The notes beneath the pieces were generated by a model. The model ran no database searches, was not told the origin of the DNA, and saw nothing but the letters and a program-made list of their open reading frames with translations. 64,000 bases of DNA from Armillaria gallica (lineage: Eukaryota; Basidiomycota; Agaricomycetes; Agaricales; Physalacriaceae), in assembly GCA_037576215.1 (NCBI GenBank), contig JBANDB010000001.1:5952001-6016000 (forward strand), in the 5' to 3' direction. The position numbers and the translations under genes are program-made. How positions within the stretch are numbered: the stretch's first letter is position 1; the number at the start of each line of letters is the position of its first letter. Below are positions 35,140-45,930 of this stretch, in pieces.

Positions 35140-37003
35140 TTAGCTCCGAGATGAGTGGAAGCGGGTATCGATTCTTGATCATCATCTTGTTAAGCTTACG
35201 ATAATCTTGTACTGGTTGTAGCTTGCCATCCTTTTTCTTGACAAAGAAGAAAGGTAAAGCCATAGGCGACTTGGAGGGCCGTATTCGTCCACTCGAGAGG
35301 TTCTCGTCCAAGAACTTGTCAAGTTCTGCCTGCTCGTTCCGGTTAAGAGGGTAGACCTTGCAGTCTAGATTGGCACTTGCATTTGGAATGAGTTCAATTG
35401 TGTGGTCCCATGTTTTTGGCTCAGGAAGTTCATTAAAACTATCTTTGTCGAATAGATCGCTGAAATCCCAACATCATTCTGGGACCATTTCTTCGAACGT
35501 CTTGGTCTTCTTGTCTGCGTTGGCTGTGGCAGCTAAGTCATTGGTGTGATGAGCACATATGAGAATAGCCTGCATAAAATCTACTGCGAGAATGGTATCT
35601 CCCTCCTCCAGCTCTTTGTCTCACTTGTCGTCGGGGTCTGCATCGGGTAGCATGAATGGGTTCTTGCAGCATTCGCACCGTGCAAACGTTAATCCTCCTG
35701 TCTTCCAATTGATGATCGGATTATGCCAGGCTAACCAATCATGACCGAGGAAGATCTGTTTATCACCGAGATCTGTTACAGCTAGATCTATTTGTTCTGA
35801 ATGATCTCCGATTTTGAGATTGATCTCGGCATATTTGGTAATTGATCCTCCTTGGTTCTTGGTTCCATCAGCATTATAGACCAGGATTGGTGCGGCAGTC
35901 ACTCAAGTCAGGATGTTGTACTGTTCGACGAACTTTTGGTTGATGGCGCTACTGGTACATCCGCTATCTACCAATGCAGCTGTGGGGATTAAGGCAAGGG
36001 TCCCTGGTGTTCTGATTTTGACAGGGATAACCAGGTCCTTCCCTTTCTTGCTTAGTGCGCTGATATATTGCTTTGGCTGTTGCAGCTCTTCAAGCCACTA
36101 CAGCACATTGATTCGCTTCATCCCCCTCATTGCTTCGATCATTGAGTCGACCACTTCCTCCATGCGTGCCTTGTGAATCCAATTTTTTAGGATTGCCTTC
36201 GCCTCCGACTCTGTCTTGGCTTCTACTATGCCGCGCAGAGTCCACTCAGCTCCAAATGGTTTAAGCCACTCATTATAAGTCTCGCCGCTAGTATAAGTGC
36301 GTGAGAGTTGTGGGGCCTCTCTAACCTTCGTGTCGACCCATATGGGCTCGACTACCGTTGGTGAGGTCACCGCAGTTTCTAAAGGGGGAATTAATTTAGT
36401 GTTTTTGTTCATCATGAAGCTCATAATGTCCTTGTCATCAGGTACTTCTTCAATAAAAGCTACCTGATGCCCCCTTTGTACTGCCTGGGCACTAGCAGCT
36501 TCCTGTCCTGCGGCTTTCTGGTCGGTTGTGGAACGGGAGGTGCTTTCTGTGAAGGTGTCACCCTATAAAGGGGCAACAGGTTGGGCTGACACTGCTGGAC
36601 AATGATTGCCTTCGCTTCTCACTGTTGCATAGCAGTCGCCTTCACCTGGTTCCTCCGAGCCTGTCACTGTGGTGGATAGGTCCCTCGTTTCATTCAGCAT
36701 TCCCCCTTCGTCGAGTTGCCCTTTGCCACGATAGGCATTGGCAACTAATCGGGGGCCCTTACTTGACTCCGGTTCATCCTCAATTCTTCTGGTGTCCTTG
36801 GCCATTGCCAAAGCCCCTTGGTGTATAAGGGATTTAGACTTTGGTAGCCGTACGGTGTTCTCTTTTACCAGAGGAGGTTTCGCTGAAGCTATTCCCTCAA
36901 AACTCCCAGCGAGGCTGGGACTCCATAGAGCCGCTATGTCAGGGGAGGCGCTATGCACTTGTTCCCCTGCCCCATCTGGTCTAACCGTTATGATGGGTGT
37001 CAC
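35140..37003 (-). pseudogene. pol: gypsy pol, 5' part: protease and RT fingers
   Basis: A linker region (36563-37003, then about 36100-36500 with GAEWTLRGIVEAKTESEAKA) leads to an aspartic protease (ALVDSGCTSSAINQ active site, later IFLGHDWLAWHNPIINW) and the RT N-terminus (YPLNRNEQAELDKFLDENL, SPMALPFFFVKKKDGKLQPV, DYRKLNKMMIKNRYPLPLIS). Stops lie at 35474, 35621 and 35903 (TGA) and at 36098 and 36563 (TAG). The frame runs into the KDZ insertion at ISELMD and continues at 21341. Confidence 0.9.
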
Positions 37004-40000
37004 TATGGTAGGTTACTTGTTGAACGTCGAGCCAGTAGTTTGACAACCATACCGCTCATTCTAGGATCTGTAATTTGATTCTTGCTTAGTTTCTGGTCTG
37101 ATTGCGAAGTCGTGGGTATATTCGAATGCGCGGTGGATACTACAGGTGATATATAAGTACATTTATGACAAGCCATGCTGTAGAATTTGGGCAAATATCC
37201 ATGCTGATTAGCAAAGGACTGGATTGCAAAATCAATGCTAATAGCCAATGCAGCCATTTTGGGCAATAGGGCAGCACATTAGCTAATCTACAGAATGGTT
37301 GGTTTGGGCACTGGCTCATGCAGCATTGGAATTCCCGCCCTCCCGCTCATTGCCTGGATCCCAAAAAAAAATTCCGGGTTCTAAAAAATATATTTCATAT
37401 TCTGGCATCACTTCCGTGGCCACCCACAGCCTACATTAGCTGGATGTGCTCGTGCACGCTTGGATGTACATACCATGGGAATATCTCCTTCCCAATCTGG
37501 TAGCCACTCAATTTTTAAAACGGGCAGAAATTTGAGGATAGCAGCCGGTATATTGCCCTTAATTTTAATGCAGTATGTATATGAAACTTAGATATGCTCA
37601 ATACACCTTATTGTAGCTCTGTAATGTGCATCTATTCAGTGAAAATGTCATATTTCGATGACTCTGGAGTTTGCCGGACCACTGTTAATATGGGTGCATT
37701 GCACAATGGCTCATAGATTGTACCATCACGAAGCTCTTCACGCCTCCAAAATCAGAACGGATGATGTCTATTGATTCATTTTCAGGTTATACATAGCTTT
37801 TCCAGCCATAATTTACTTCCTATGGATCATAACAATGGAATAATGATGAAAAATTCAGTTTTACTACCCTTTGAAGGCAATATACCACGGTACACATTCA
37901 AGATAGAGTGAATTTCTTAATAAACTGTGCCCTACACTCATTTAGACTATCCCTTGCTTCAAATTGTACTTATCCCGGCACTAATGAGTTTTGGTCAGAT
38001 GAACGTACACAAAAAGGGAACAAGGCATAATAGTACTTTGCTTCACTCAAGCAACAATGTGGATAACAAGGTCTACCCTACTAGATCGCCATGGATCGGA
38101 CATTTTAATTGGGTAGTACAATGCATCTTCTTGCTTATGGAACACATCCGGCTCTGTTTGACAGTGGAGGGAACTACGAATAAATGGTATATGCTAGCAA
38201 AATGACCAAAACTGGGGCTTTTGAATAATAAAATGGATATCCGTCACTATTTATCACATTTAATATCCTCAAAACTACATACATATCCTTTGAAACGGTA
38301 TTAGAGGATATTCTGATGATTTCCGGGGCGTCGGAATACAAGAGTCGAGCAGGGGATGCAACCCAAGCGTCAATTCCACTCCCTTGATCATGCCGGACCG
38401 TAAATCCATACAGTGATCGAGTGGCTGTGTGTCTTCTTTTTCTGCCAGACACCACCACCTTGCCGTCTCACCAGGCCCGTCCTCAATGCAAACCAAGTCT
38501 ATTGGACATTGAAATGGTGTGTTTTATCATTGATAGTACTTATTATTTTCTTTTAGGTCTTTTTGATGCTTCCGGCACCCCCAAGAGTGCCGGATTGCGT
38601 GTATCCTATCCCCCACCACCTGCGTAAGCCCTCAAATGAGGCAGCAGGGTATGACATTGTCCCAAATGACAGTCGTCGACACCACTACACTCGACGAGGA
38701 TGATGCTACCCAACCGCACCCCGCCACGACCCAAATGCGACCCCCATCCCCAATGCAACCGACCCAGCACCTCCCGCATCGACATCGGTGCTAATCGCCA
38801 CCGCACATGCTGTCTGCATACTACAATAGTGTGTAGTATGTCCAGGATATGCTATCGGACCCCATCTCGATGCGGGAAGTCCCAGGAAACGCACCACGGA
38901 CGACAAGGACGACGACGCTGGCGACGACGCTGATGATGACTACAAGGGTCAGTGGACTTCTACTGTGAATTGGCGCCCTGGCATTGCTCTTGGGAGGGCT
39001 CACTCGGAAGGAGAAGGGAGACGGATGATGCAGAAGGGCGGGAGACGTCGAGCGGGATCGCGGGATGATGATTGGGACGCTGACACTGAACGACAGCGAT
39101 GATGAGTATGCCTTTTTCAGCATTAAAGGAAGACCCGAGGGCTCAATGAGTGCGCTAGGAATCAAGGCCATACGATGTTTCACCCGCCCACTGCTGCCCG
39201 CCCCGCTGAACACCAACATCGGCGTCCCCCGCTCCAGCCACTCGCCCCAGCCACTCCAGAGTCACAGATACCCCCTTTTTTATGTGGGGGAACACCATCC
39301 TACTGTGCACCACTGTCCCCGACACCCTCGTCACCCGGCGTCACTACCCCATCCCGATCCCCGATCCTTCCGCCCTATAACCAGTCCTACAGCCTAGTCG
39401 CCACCACCCAGACCTCCCTACTCCCATTTTCAATACCGGGCAATCTAACGATGAGATTCTTGACAATCTAGGACCATGCTACCGCCATCAAATGGGCACC
39501 GAAGTCTCCCCACCCCACTTTCCCATACTACTGACGTCTGGAACTCTCTGACCCCTCGGAAACCATTCGCTTCGATGCACAGGGGTAGTATCCTGCCGTC
39601 GACACTACCCGTGACCCCCACCCTCGATGCCCGTGCCCACTGTGCCCAGTTTATGGTGGCAATTTTTTTTATTTCTAAAATATTATATATTGGACCCTAG
39701 GTATACTACTGTACCAGCATAATATGTATGGCATCTTGGCATAATGGTTAGAGCTCTTGTCTTTTCTGTTAGCTCTGTTGATGATGTGCTGTGGGTTCAA
39801 TCCTTATGAAGTATCAATTTTTGCCGCACATATAGCTCAATCGGTGGCCACAAAAAAAAGGTAATCCAAACATTTAATGTTGAATCCATCTAATGTTGGC
39901 TGCACGACATCGGGCTACCACCTAATATGGGTTTGAATATGTTTTTCATGTCTAGTTTCCTTTTTTCCTGACACAACCAGTGAGCACAGGTCCAGTAAAT

Positions 40001-40241
40001 TGAGCTGGACCTACAACTGGCACTCAAAATGAACCAGTTGGCCAAAATGGGATGTGGCAATATATGACCTAGCAGTCATATATGGCCCAATAATTGCCCA
40101 TACCAATTAGCATTGAATATGCAATTTGGTCTCAATGCTGATTAGCATGGCCAAAGGGCATTCTGTACAGCATGGGGTGTTTATGAGGTGTGATAGGCAT
40201 ACCAGCCAAAACTAAGTCCTTGGCCGAGTAAGTTGAATCAT
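37004..40241. repeat. insert between gag and pol: degenerate repeat DNA with inverted flanks
   Basis: Gag and pol are normally adjacent. Here about 3.2 kb intervenes. The left part (37173-37250) and right part (40095-40176) are imperfect inverted copies over about 70 bases (both contain CCATGCTGTA, CATGCTRATYAGCA and CAATGCTAAT), suggesting the terminal repeats of an inserted DNA transposon. The interior (38400-39700) is related to 43900-44700 and 45400-46700. No intact gene and no certain target duplication were found. Confidence 0.55.
39722..39808 (+). repeat. tRNA-like sequence
   Basis: TTGGCATAATGGTTAGAGC is a good A box and GGGTTCAATCC a B box. The acceptor stem pairs only partly (GGCATCT with AGTATC). 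It is a decayed tRNA or SINE head, not a working gene. Confidence 0.45.
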
Positions 40242-41771
40242 TTACTCCTCGGCGCCCTCTTTTACTTTCGTAATGGTCGAGATTTTCTCTTCCATTGGGT
40301 GGTGGTCCCAATAAGTGTTGAAGTGTTGTAATGCTTCTTCCCGGGTTTTTGGCGTGTTAGGGCAGTCGCGCTTGTAGTGGCCCTTTTTGCCACATCGGAA
40401 GCATACTGATGCTGCCCTAGCTTCGTCAATATTCATCGGCTGCCCGTGTCCTCCGTAAGTTGTCCCGCTAGCCGTTGTCGTTGTGGCTACGGGCGCTGCT
40501 GGTGTACTACCCTTGTTAGACATAGTGGTCTTCTGTGATTGCGGTCGAGATGGTACCGCTGTTGTTCCTTCTGCCTGCTTGAGGTGCCAGTTGTAGTTGA
40601 TCCGGAGGAGGCGGGCCTTCCAGCCTTCATAATCAGTCGGCACTTCTCTGTCAGCCAAGTATATAGTATTTTTACTCATCTGGCGGGTGGCCTTCTTGAT
40701 CTGATGGAGCATCACTTGGTCGTTAGTGCGTACTCCGGCGTGGTAGGCTAGTTCTTCAAATAGCTGGAAGAACTTGTTGCCATCCTTGTTGTCTGCTTGC
40801 CTAAGCTTCTCCCACTGCGTGTACTTTAGCTGCGCATCGGCATCCTTCCAGAATCTCTTGCCAAGTTTCGTTTTGAACAATTCGTAACTTGGGTAGAGCT
40901 GGGCTCCCGTCGCTTGATCCTTTCCTAGGATTTGCGCGCTCAACTCCCACCATTTCCCAGTGTTGCCTCCAAGTCGTGAGACACAAAAGACGACTTTATG
41001 AGGGTGGTGTTGGAAGTGTCGGTTGAACACGTCGAAGTGCAGTTCGCACTTTAGGAAGAATCTGGTGATGTCGCTAGAATCACCAAGGAAGTCATCTACC
41101 TCTTTGACAATCTTTGGTTTGAAATCGTCATAGGGGGCGACGGCTCTGTCGACTAATTGCCAGAGTACCGGGGGGTCTGGCAGTGGTGGTGGAGTGGGGA
41201 ATTGTGGGAGCACATACCTTGGGTCAGGAGGTTGCGGTGGTTGTGTGGGTTGTCCGCCACCTCCGCCACCTTCACCGCCTGCTCCATGACTGCCACTGGC
41301 AAATGGTAGGTACCTGGGTTTGTATGTTCCTGGTGGTGCCTGTCCCCTGACGTACGAGAAGGCCGGTACTGGTGCCCGAGCGGGTGCTACTGGTGGTTTG
41401 TCTGGCATTGGTTCCAGTTCCTGTATCTCGATCTCCTGTGCGGCTTCTTCGTAAGAGGCAAATTCCTCCATTATGGCATCCGGGTGTATTTCGTTCCATA
41501 AGAGGCGAGTGTTCCGCTCTGCCTCATACTGTAAGATCTCATCTGATGGGATCCCTCTCTGTTTCTTCATAAAATAATCGTTTCCAGCTTGGGAGTTTCC
41601 CCAAACTGGAGCGAAGGGTAATTCGTAGGCAAAATAATTATACATATCTTGGTAATCTGCTTGCCTTAATAGAGCAGGAATGGGGACATTGGGGTCGTCG
41701 TCTGTTTCTTGGTAAAAATTGATGGCATCAGTTAGTGTCATCAGGACCAGAGTTGTGGCGTGTGTGGTCAC
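40242..41771 (-). CDS. gag: gypsy Gag polyprotein with CCHC zinc knuckle
   Basis: The 509-residue open frame is uninterrupted. It contains the retrotransposon gag capsid-like region (FFLKCELHFDVF, KVVFCVSRLGGNTGKWWELS, KTKLGKRFWKDADAQLKYTQ, LRQADNKDGNKFFQLFEELA) and a C-terminal CCHC knuckle CFRCGKKGHYKRDC near residues 458-471. A Pro/Gly-rich linker (residues about 135-200) precedes the capsid. The product would package element RNA. Pol is now separated by inserted DNA, so no fusion product can form. The ORF begins at the track ATG, but the element's upstream Pro-rich frame may once have been fused to it. Confidence 0.9.
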   Translation of the reverse strand: MTTHATTLVLMTLTDAINFYQETDDDPNVPIPALLRQADYQDMYNYFAYELPFAPVWGNSQAGNDYFMKKQRGIPSDEILQYEAERNTRLLWNEIHPDAIMEEFASYEEAAQEIEIQELEPMPDKPPVAPARAPVPAFSYVRGQAPPGTYKPRYLPFASGSHGAGGEGGGGGGQPTQPPQPPDPRYVLPQFPTPPPLPDPPVLWQLVDRAVAPYDDFKPKIVKEVDDFLGDSSDITRFFLKCELHFDVFNRHFQHHPHKVVFCVSRLGGNTGKWWELSAQILGKDQATGAQLYPSYELFKTKLGKRFWKDADAQLKYTQWEKLRQADNKDGNKFFQLFEELAYHAGVRTNDQVMLHQIKKATRQMSKNTIYLADREVPTDYEGWKARLLRINYNWHLKQAEGTTAVPSRPQSQKTTMSNKGSTPAAPVATTTTASGTTYGGHGQPMNIDEARAASVCFRCGKKGHYKRDCPNTPKTREEALQHFNTYWDHHPMEEKISTITKVKEGAEE

Positions 41772-42480
41772 GCGACGACTCAGTGGGTGACTGGGGAATT
41801 CCGTCGGGTGTGGTGTCGGGGAAGGGAGTTGGGGGGCATGGTGGCTCGACTGCGATCATGATGTCGCTCGACTCAGCCAGCTCTTCAGGCTGTGGCTGTT
41901 CTCAGAGTCGCTGGGTGAGTTGCTCCCAAGCACTTGCTTGAGGGGGACAGTATGGGGATCTGCACAGGGACCTGACATTTCGCCAACCGCTGTGCCTTGG
42001 GGGCCTATGGTGGGTTGAGGGGCCGGCGATGGGTTCCTCGATTTCTCGTACAGGCTCAGGTGTGAGCTCTTGGTTTTGTACAGGCTGGTCCCATGCTGTG
42101 TGGGAGTATCCTGCCGGGGGAGGTGTGCGGTGGTCAGGTGAGTCACGGGAGGGGGCAGGGAAGTAGGTGCTGTAGGGGATGTCAATGTTATCCCAGAACT
42201 CCTCGGAAGCAATACCAGCTGCAGGTGGTGGAGTAGGGTTCCTGTCAGCCCAAGTGTCGTAATTGGTGACTGGGGTGATGGGTCAAATGTCATGGCCCAC
42301 GTTGAATCCCCCGACACGGGTGGTGAATCGGGCATACATGCCAGGTGAGAGAGTTCGAGGGACGTATGCGACATACTCGGGAGAGGGAGGTGCAGGGGAG
42401 ACGGTGATGATAGGTGTGCGGCTTCTGGGAGAGGTAGAAGAACTTTTCTCCGGGATGACAGGAGAAGTTGACTCATAAGT
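41772..42480 (-). pseudogene. Pro/Ser-rich leader ORF of the gypsy element, frame-broken
   Basis: One frame reads YESTSPVIPEKSSSTSPRSR, then YVAYVPRTLSPGMYARFTTR and AWDQPVQNQELTPEP, with two TGA codons where CGA is likely (near 42277 and 41899). It is the most protein-like frame of this stretch and lies between the leader TM ORF and gag. It is probably an N-terminal extension of Gag or a separate accessory protein. Confidence 0.4.
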
Positions 42481-42775
42481 CCTCCTCTTCTTTGTCGACT
42501 CTTGGCCTAGCGAACTTGTTGATTGGGATCAGGCGCCATGGTATGGGTGCGAAGATTCGGGGTGGCTGCTGCTCGAGCAGGATGCCATCGTTATCATTGG
42601 TGGGGGTTGTAGCAATTGTGGGTGTTGTAAGAACTGGGGGGGCAGTGTGGGGTCTCTCTATTTGTTGTAGCGGTCTGTAACAAAACCTGATTGCAAGAAT
42701 GAGAGCAATGGAGAGGAGAGTGGCGCTGGGTATTCCTAGGGAGATGGCTATAATACGAGCATCGTCGTTCTCCAT
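42473..42775 (-). CDS. leader ORF of the gypsy element with a predicted TM helix
   Basis: The 100-codon frame is the first after the 5' LTR: MENDDARIIAISLGIPSATL then LSIALILAIRFCYRPL, a clear single membrane helix, followed by a Pro/Thr-rich tail ending KEEEDL before TGA. An acidic N-terminus, a hydrophobic helix and then Arg suggest a membrane anchor. Such a segment before gag is unusual for gypsy elements. A one-base frame change could join it to the Pro-rich frame downstream. Confidence 0.4.
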   Translation of the reverse strand: MENDDARIIAISLGIPSATLLSIALILAIRFCYRPLQQIERPHTAPPVLTTPTIATTPTNDNDGILLEQQPPRIFAPIPWRLIPINKFARPRVDKEEEDL

Positions 42776-42803
42776 AGGTATGTCTGGGTAGGGGCTAAGA
42801 AAA

Positions 42804-42817
42804 AGCTTTGAGCTAAT
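42804..42817 (-). promoter_or_regulatory. primer binding site, apparently self-priming
   Basis: In element sense ATTAGCTCAAAGCT abuts the 5' LTR with no gap. Its exact complement lies inside the same LTR (42959-42972), which fits Tf1/sushi-type self-priming. I did not recognise a tRNA 3'-end match. Confidence 0.7.
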
Positions 42818-43231
42818 TGTAAGACCTGAACCTCAATCAAGGGTAAATAGTCGGCTGTATCGTGTTCGTACAGTCACCGACTAGTCCCGAAGAGATTGAC
42901 ATACAAGACTAACTTGATAGCGCTTAGCGAGAAGGAAGGTGTTTCGGTATGAATAAACATTAGCTCAAAGCTAGGGAATATACAGCTTTGAGTACACTAC
43001 TTATATACTAAAGTGAGGGTCTGCAATAAGTGCTAAGACGAGGGTACCATGTTAGAAAGTGAATAAGCCAAATACACGGTAACCGAGAATAATACATGTC
43101 AGTGGAGTTGTGACGATGTGAAGATTTATGAAGGCTCCATGGAGTCACGGATCTAAAGATAAGATAAGGTAAGCACCAAAGATAAGATAAGATAAGAGGC
43201 ACTTAGGTAAAGAAATGAATAAATTGTAACA
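42818..43231 (-). repeat. 5' LTR of the gypsy element
   Basis: 414 bp, the partner of 17998-18411. In element sense a TATATAAG box (plus-strand 43000-43007) lies 35 bases before AGCTTTGAGCTAAT, the likely transcript start and primer sequence. A 9-bp stem (CTCAAAGCT/AGCTTTGAG) overlaps it. Confidence 0.93.
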
Positions 43232-43236
43232 ACTTC
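43232..43236. repeat. target site duplication ACTTC (right)
   Basis: Pairs with 17993-17997. Confidence 0.9.
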
Positions 43237-43289
43237 CTATAGAGATTCTATTTTTTCTGCCGTCACCTTTTCTGGGGACATATATTTCT

Positions 43290-43299
43290 GTGAGTAAAG
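43290..43299. repeat. target duplication GTGAGTAAAG (left) of the 4.7-kb insertion
   Basis: Repeated at 47999-48008. The uninterrupted site is present at 5406-5415 and, with one C/T difference, at 60594-60603. Confidence 0.75.
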
Positions 43300-45904
43300 C
43301 AGGCCTTATATCCCTTACAATTAATTAATAGACTGTAGTAGTAGTTCATCTGTAATGTATTAATGACTGTACATGCAATCAACACCTAATTAATTAATCC
43401 CACTGCAGTGACTGGCAGCTGCCGCCGGGCTCAGCATCGGGGGGGCACTCACTGGTATAGGTTCTGCGCCCCTCTGCCCATTACACGTACCAAAATAGAT
43501 CCCTGATAGATTTCTTACATTGCAATCATGCCCGATATGTTATTCTAGATCCTAGTGTGATAAATATAGCTCTTGCTCCCTGATCATGTATTTTTAGATC
43601 CTTCATTTGCTTCTTTCAGGACCCCCCTGTTCAGTTTCGGCTTGTCGCATTGTACCGTTGATGTGAGTCCTATTTTCGGTTCAGTCTGATCATGTTTCAC
43701 CTCTGTCAACATTTCCTCCTCCGGTTTTATATGTCAGGATGTTTTCCTGGTATTCTGTGAAAATTTTCAGCCTGAATTTCAGGCATGAATTTAGGAATTG
43801 TATATTTGGCCTAGTCAGTAGACCTGTGATATTGGTGCTTGCTCTTTTTTTTTTTTGGCGTGCGAGCTTATGTAATATTGCCCAGGACACTGCCATGGTT
43901 GAGCGCCTGCACCCACATCTGTCATCCACTACCCATACATTCTCACGAGCACCATGCACAGTTCAATACCCTGGAATACAGCCAACGCTATGGACGATAA
44001 CAATCCAACAATACCTCACTGCTGCAAATACGGCCCCCCAATGCCCATCCCGGGTGACGACGACGACAAACTGGACAATGGCAGTGATAACAGGAGGGAC
44101 TAGGAGGATTCTATAATGGTGCAGGACTCTACTGTAGAGTATGACAGGACTGTGGGGGATGGTCAAGGCAACAGGGGTCTGGGAAAGGGTAGGAGAGGTC
44201 AAGCAGGTAATCGGGAGCAACATTGGAACCCTGGTGGCCAACAATGAAGACGGTTCATGTACCCTTTTGGGAATTGAGACAAGAATTAAGGATACACAGA
44301 ATGCACCGACAACTATGGCTGTGCGACCATCATAATGCCCACTGCTGCCTACCCCATCCCCTTCCAACATCGGATTCTCCCGCATCATCCAGCCCATACC
44401 CTAAACTCATGCAACTCTCATTACTTCAGTGGAGGATCAAGAATCTGAGGGTTATTTGATCTCCTGATGCTGCCGTCGTTGTGCTCTGCTCTCCATTCCA
44501 TTCTTACTCTGTATCACCTCCTACAGCTACCTCACCATCCCTGTTTTCGACACAGGCATGGCAGCGGTTAGGTCCATTTTACGATTCTCAAACTCTTGCC
44601 TCTGATGACCTCTCAATCTCACACTTTGATAGCAGCAAGACAATCCAACATGCCACGGCCATCCTCAACACCTACACCCCGCTCTGCCCAGCCCATCCAC
44701 AGGTTTCTTTTCAAAAAATTTATCATATTGATTACACTAGTTTCATGTATATAATATGGTGTAGCAAACATGTTTTCAAGCAACGAAACCGGTGAATTCA
44801 ATGTATTTCGGACTTTGCCAGGAAAACTACCTGAGAACAAATGCCTAACGATATGGGTCATCAACATTTTATGAAGCAGGGAAAAGTATCTAGAAGAATT
44901 AAAGTACATTAGACTGAGATACAGTTCGGCTTTGGTGGCCTACAGAGGAATGTATCAGCAGAAATATCCATATTGAATTAATATCATATTAAAATCACTA
45001 GGCAATGAGATTGAGTGACTCATAGTGAAACGCACAAAAGATGGCTTCAAAAACTCGGACATTCCATATGCGCATTTATTAGTACATCGGGATGGATTGG
45101 ATGGGTCTTATCGACAGTACTATATATAAATTTGAATATGTGACAATTCTTCTGTAGCTAGAGAAAATACAGAGAAGCATGGAGGGGGTATCTTATTGAA
45201 AAGGCCTTAAAATGTCAGTGAAGTACCATTAAATATCAAATATCTGCTTCCCATTGCATCCTGGTCTACCCAGTTGTACATATATATATGATAAACATTT
45301 ACAATTGAACATCCTGAAAGCTCATGGGACATCGGAATGAGTGGTTCAAGCAGCAGACGAATTCTGAGCTCTTGTTCCACACACTCGATCACCACGGTCC
45401 GACCAACCGAGCAGAGATCGAGTGGCTGTGCCTCTTCTTTTGTGGTCTTACCACCATCTCGAACATGACGATGCCCCATCCGTTCACCTGACAGCCCTCT
45501 CACGGGCACAAAATAGTATGTAATTATTTTTCTTCATACTGACTATTATTTTAGATACTTTTTATGCATCCAGCAGCCCCAAGAGCCCTGGATAACGACT
45601 GTTTCACCCCACTCCAGCACGTAAGCCCTCAGACAAGGCAATGCTTTCTGTAGCCCTAGGACACCCAACTTAGCCTTCAGCATCCAAAGATGATGACACC
45701 ATCCTTCAATGACCCCCACCAATCTGGAAAATACGCCCCTCCCATCCCCATTCTGACCGACTCAGTCTACCCAGTATCAACACCCAGTATCAACATCGAG
45801 GGAAATCGCCATCAAGCATGAGCTTCCTATGCCTGAACAACCTAGAATACTCTCGGAGATGCCATATCGGCCACCATCTGAGAGTAGGAGCGTAATTCCC
45901 GCAG

Positions 45905-45930
45905 ACAAACAACAACAACAACAACAACAA
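45905..45930 (+). repeat. (CAA)n microsatellite
   Basis: About eight CAA units in a row. Confidence 0.85.

Larger units (their letters stand above)
17998..43231 (-). mobile_element. Ty3/gypsy LTR retrotransposon (chromovirus) with nested insertions
   Basis: The two 414-bp LTRs begin TGTAAG and end GTAACA on the plus strand, flanked by a 5-bp target duplication. In element sense (minus strand) the order is 5' LTR, primer site, leader ORFs, gag, protease, RT, RNase H, integrase, chromodomain, polypurine tract, 3' LTR. The PR-RT-RH-IN order and the C-terminal chromodomain place it among chromoviruses. It is interrupted by a 13.8-kb KDZ transposon in RT and by about 3 kb of repeat DNA between gag and pol, and pol carries eleven in-frame stops, so it cannot be autonomous now. 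Confidence 0.93.

Noticed and set aside
38821..39219. 132-residue minus-strand frame with hydrophobic stretches
   Set aside because: It lies in the degenerate repeat. The other two copies of that repeat do not keep the frame.
42473..42775. An envelope gene of the retroelement
   Set aside because: It lies before gag, is only 100 codons, and has no signal-plus-ectodomain layout.
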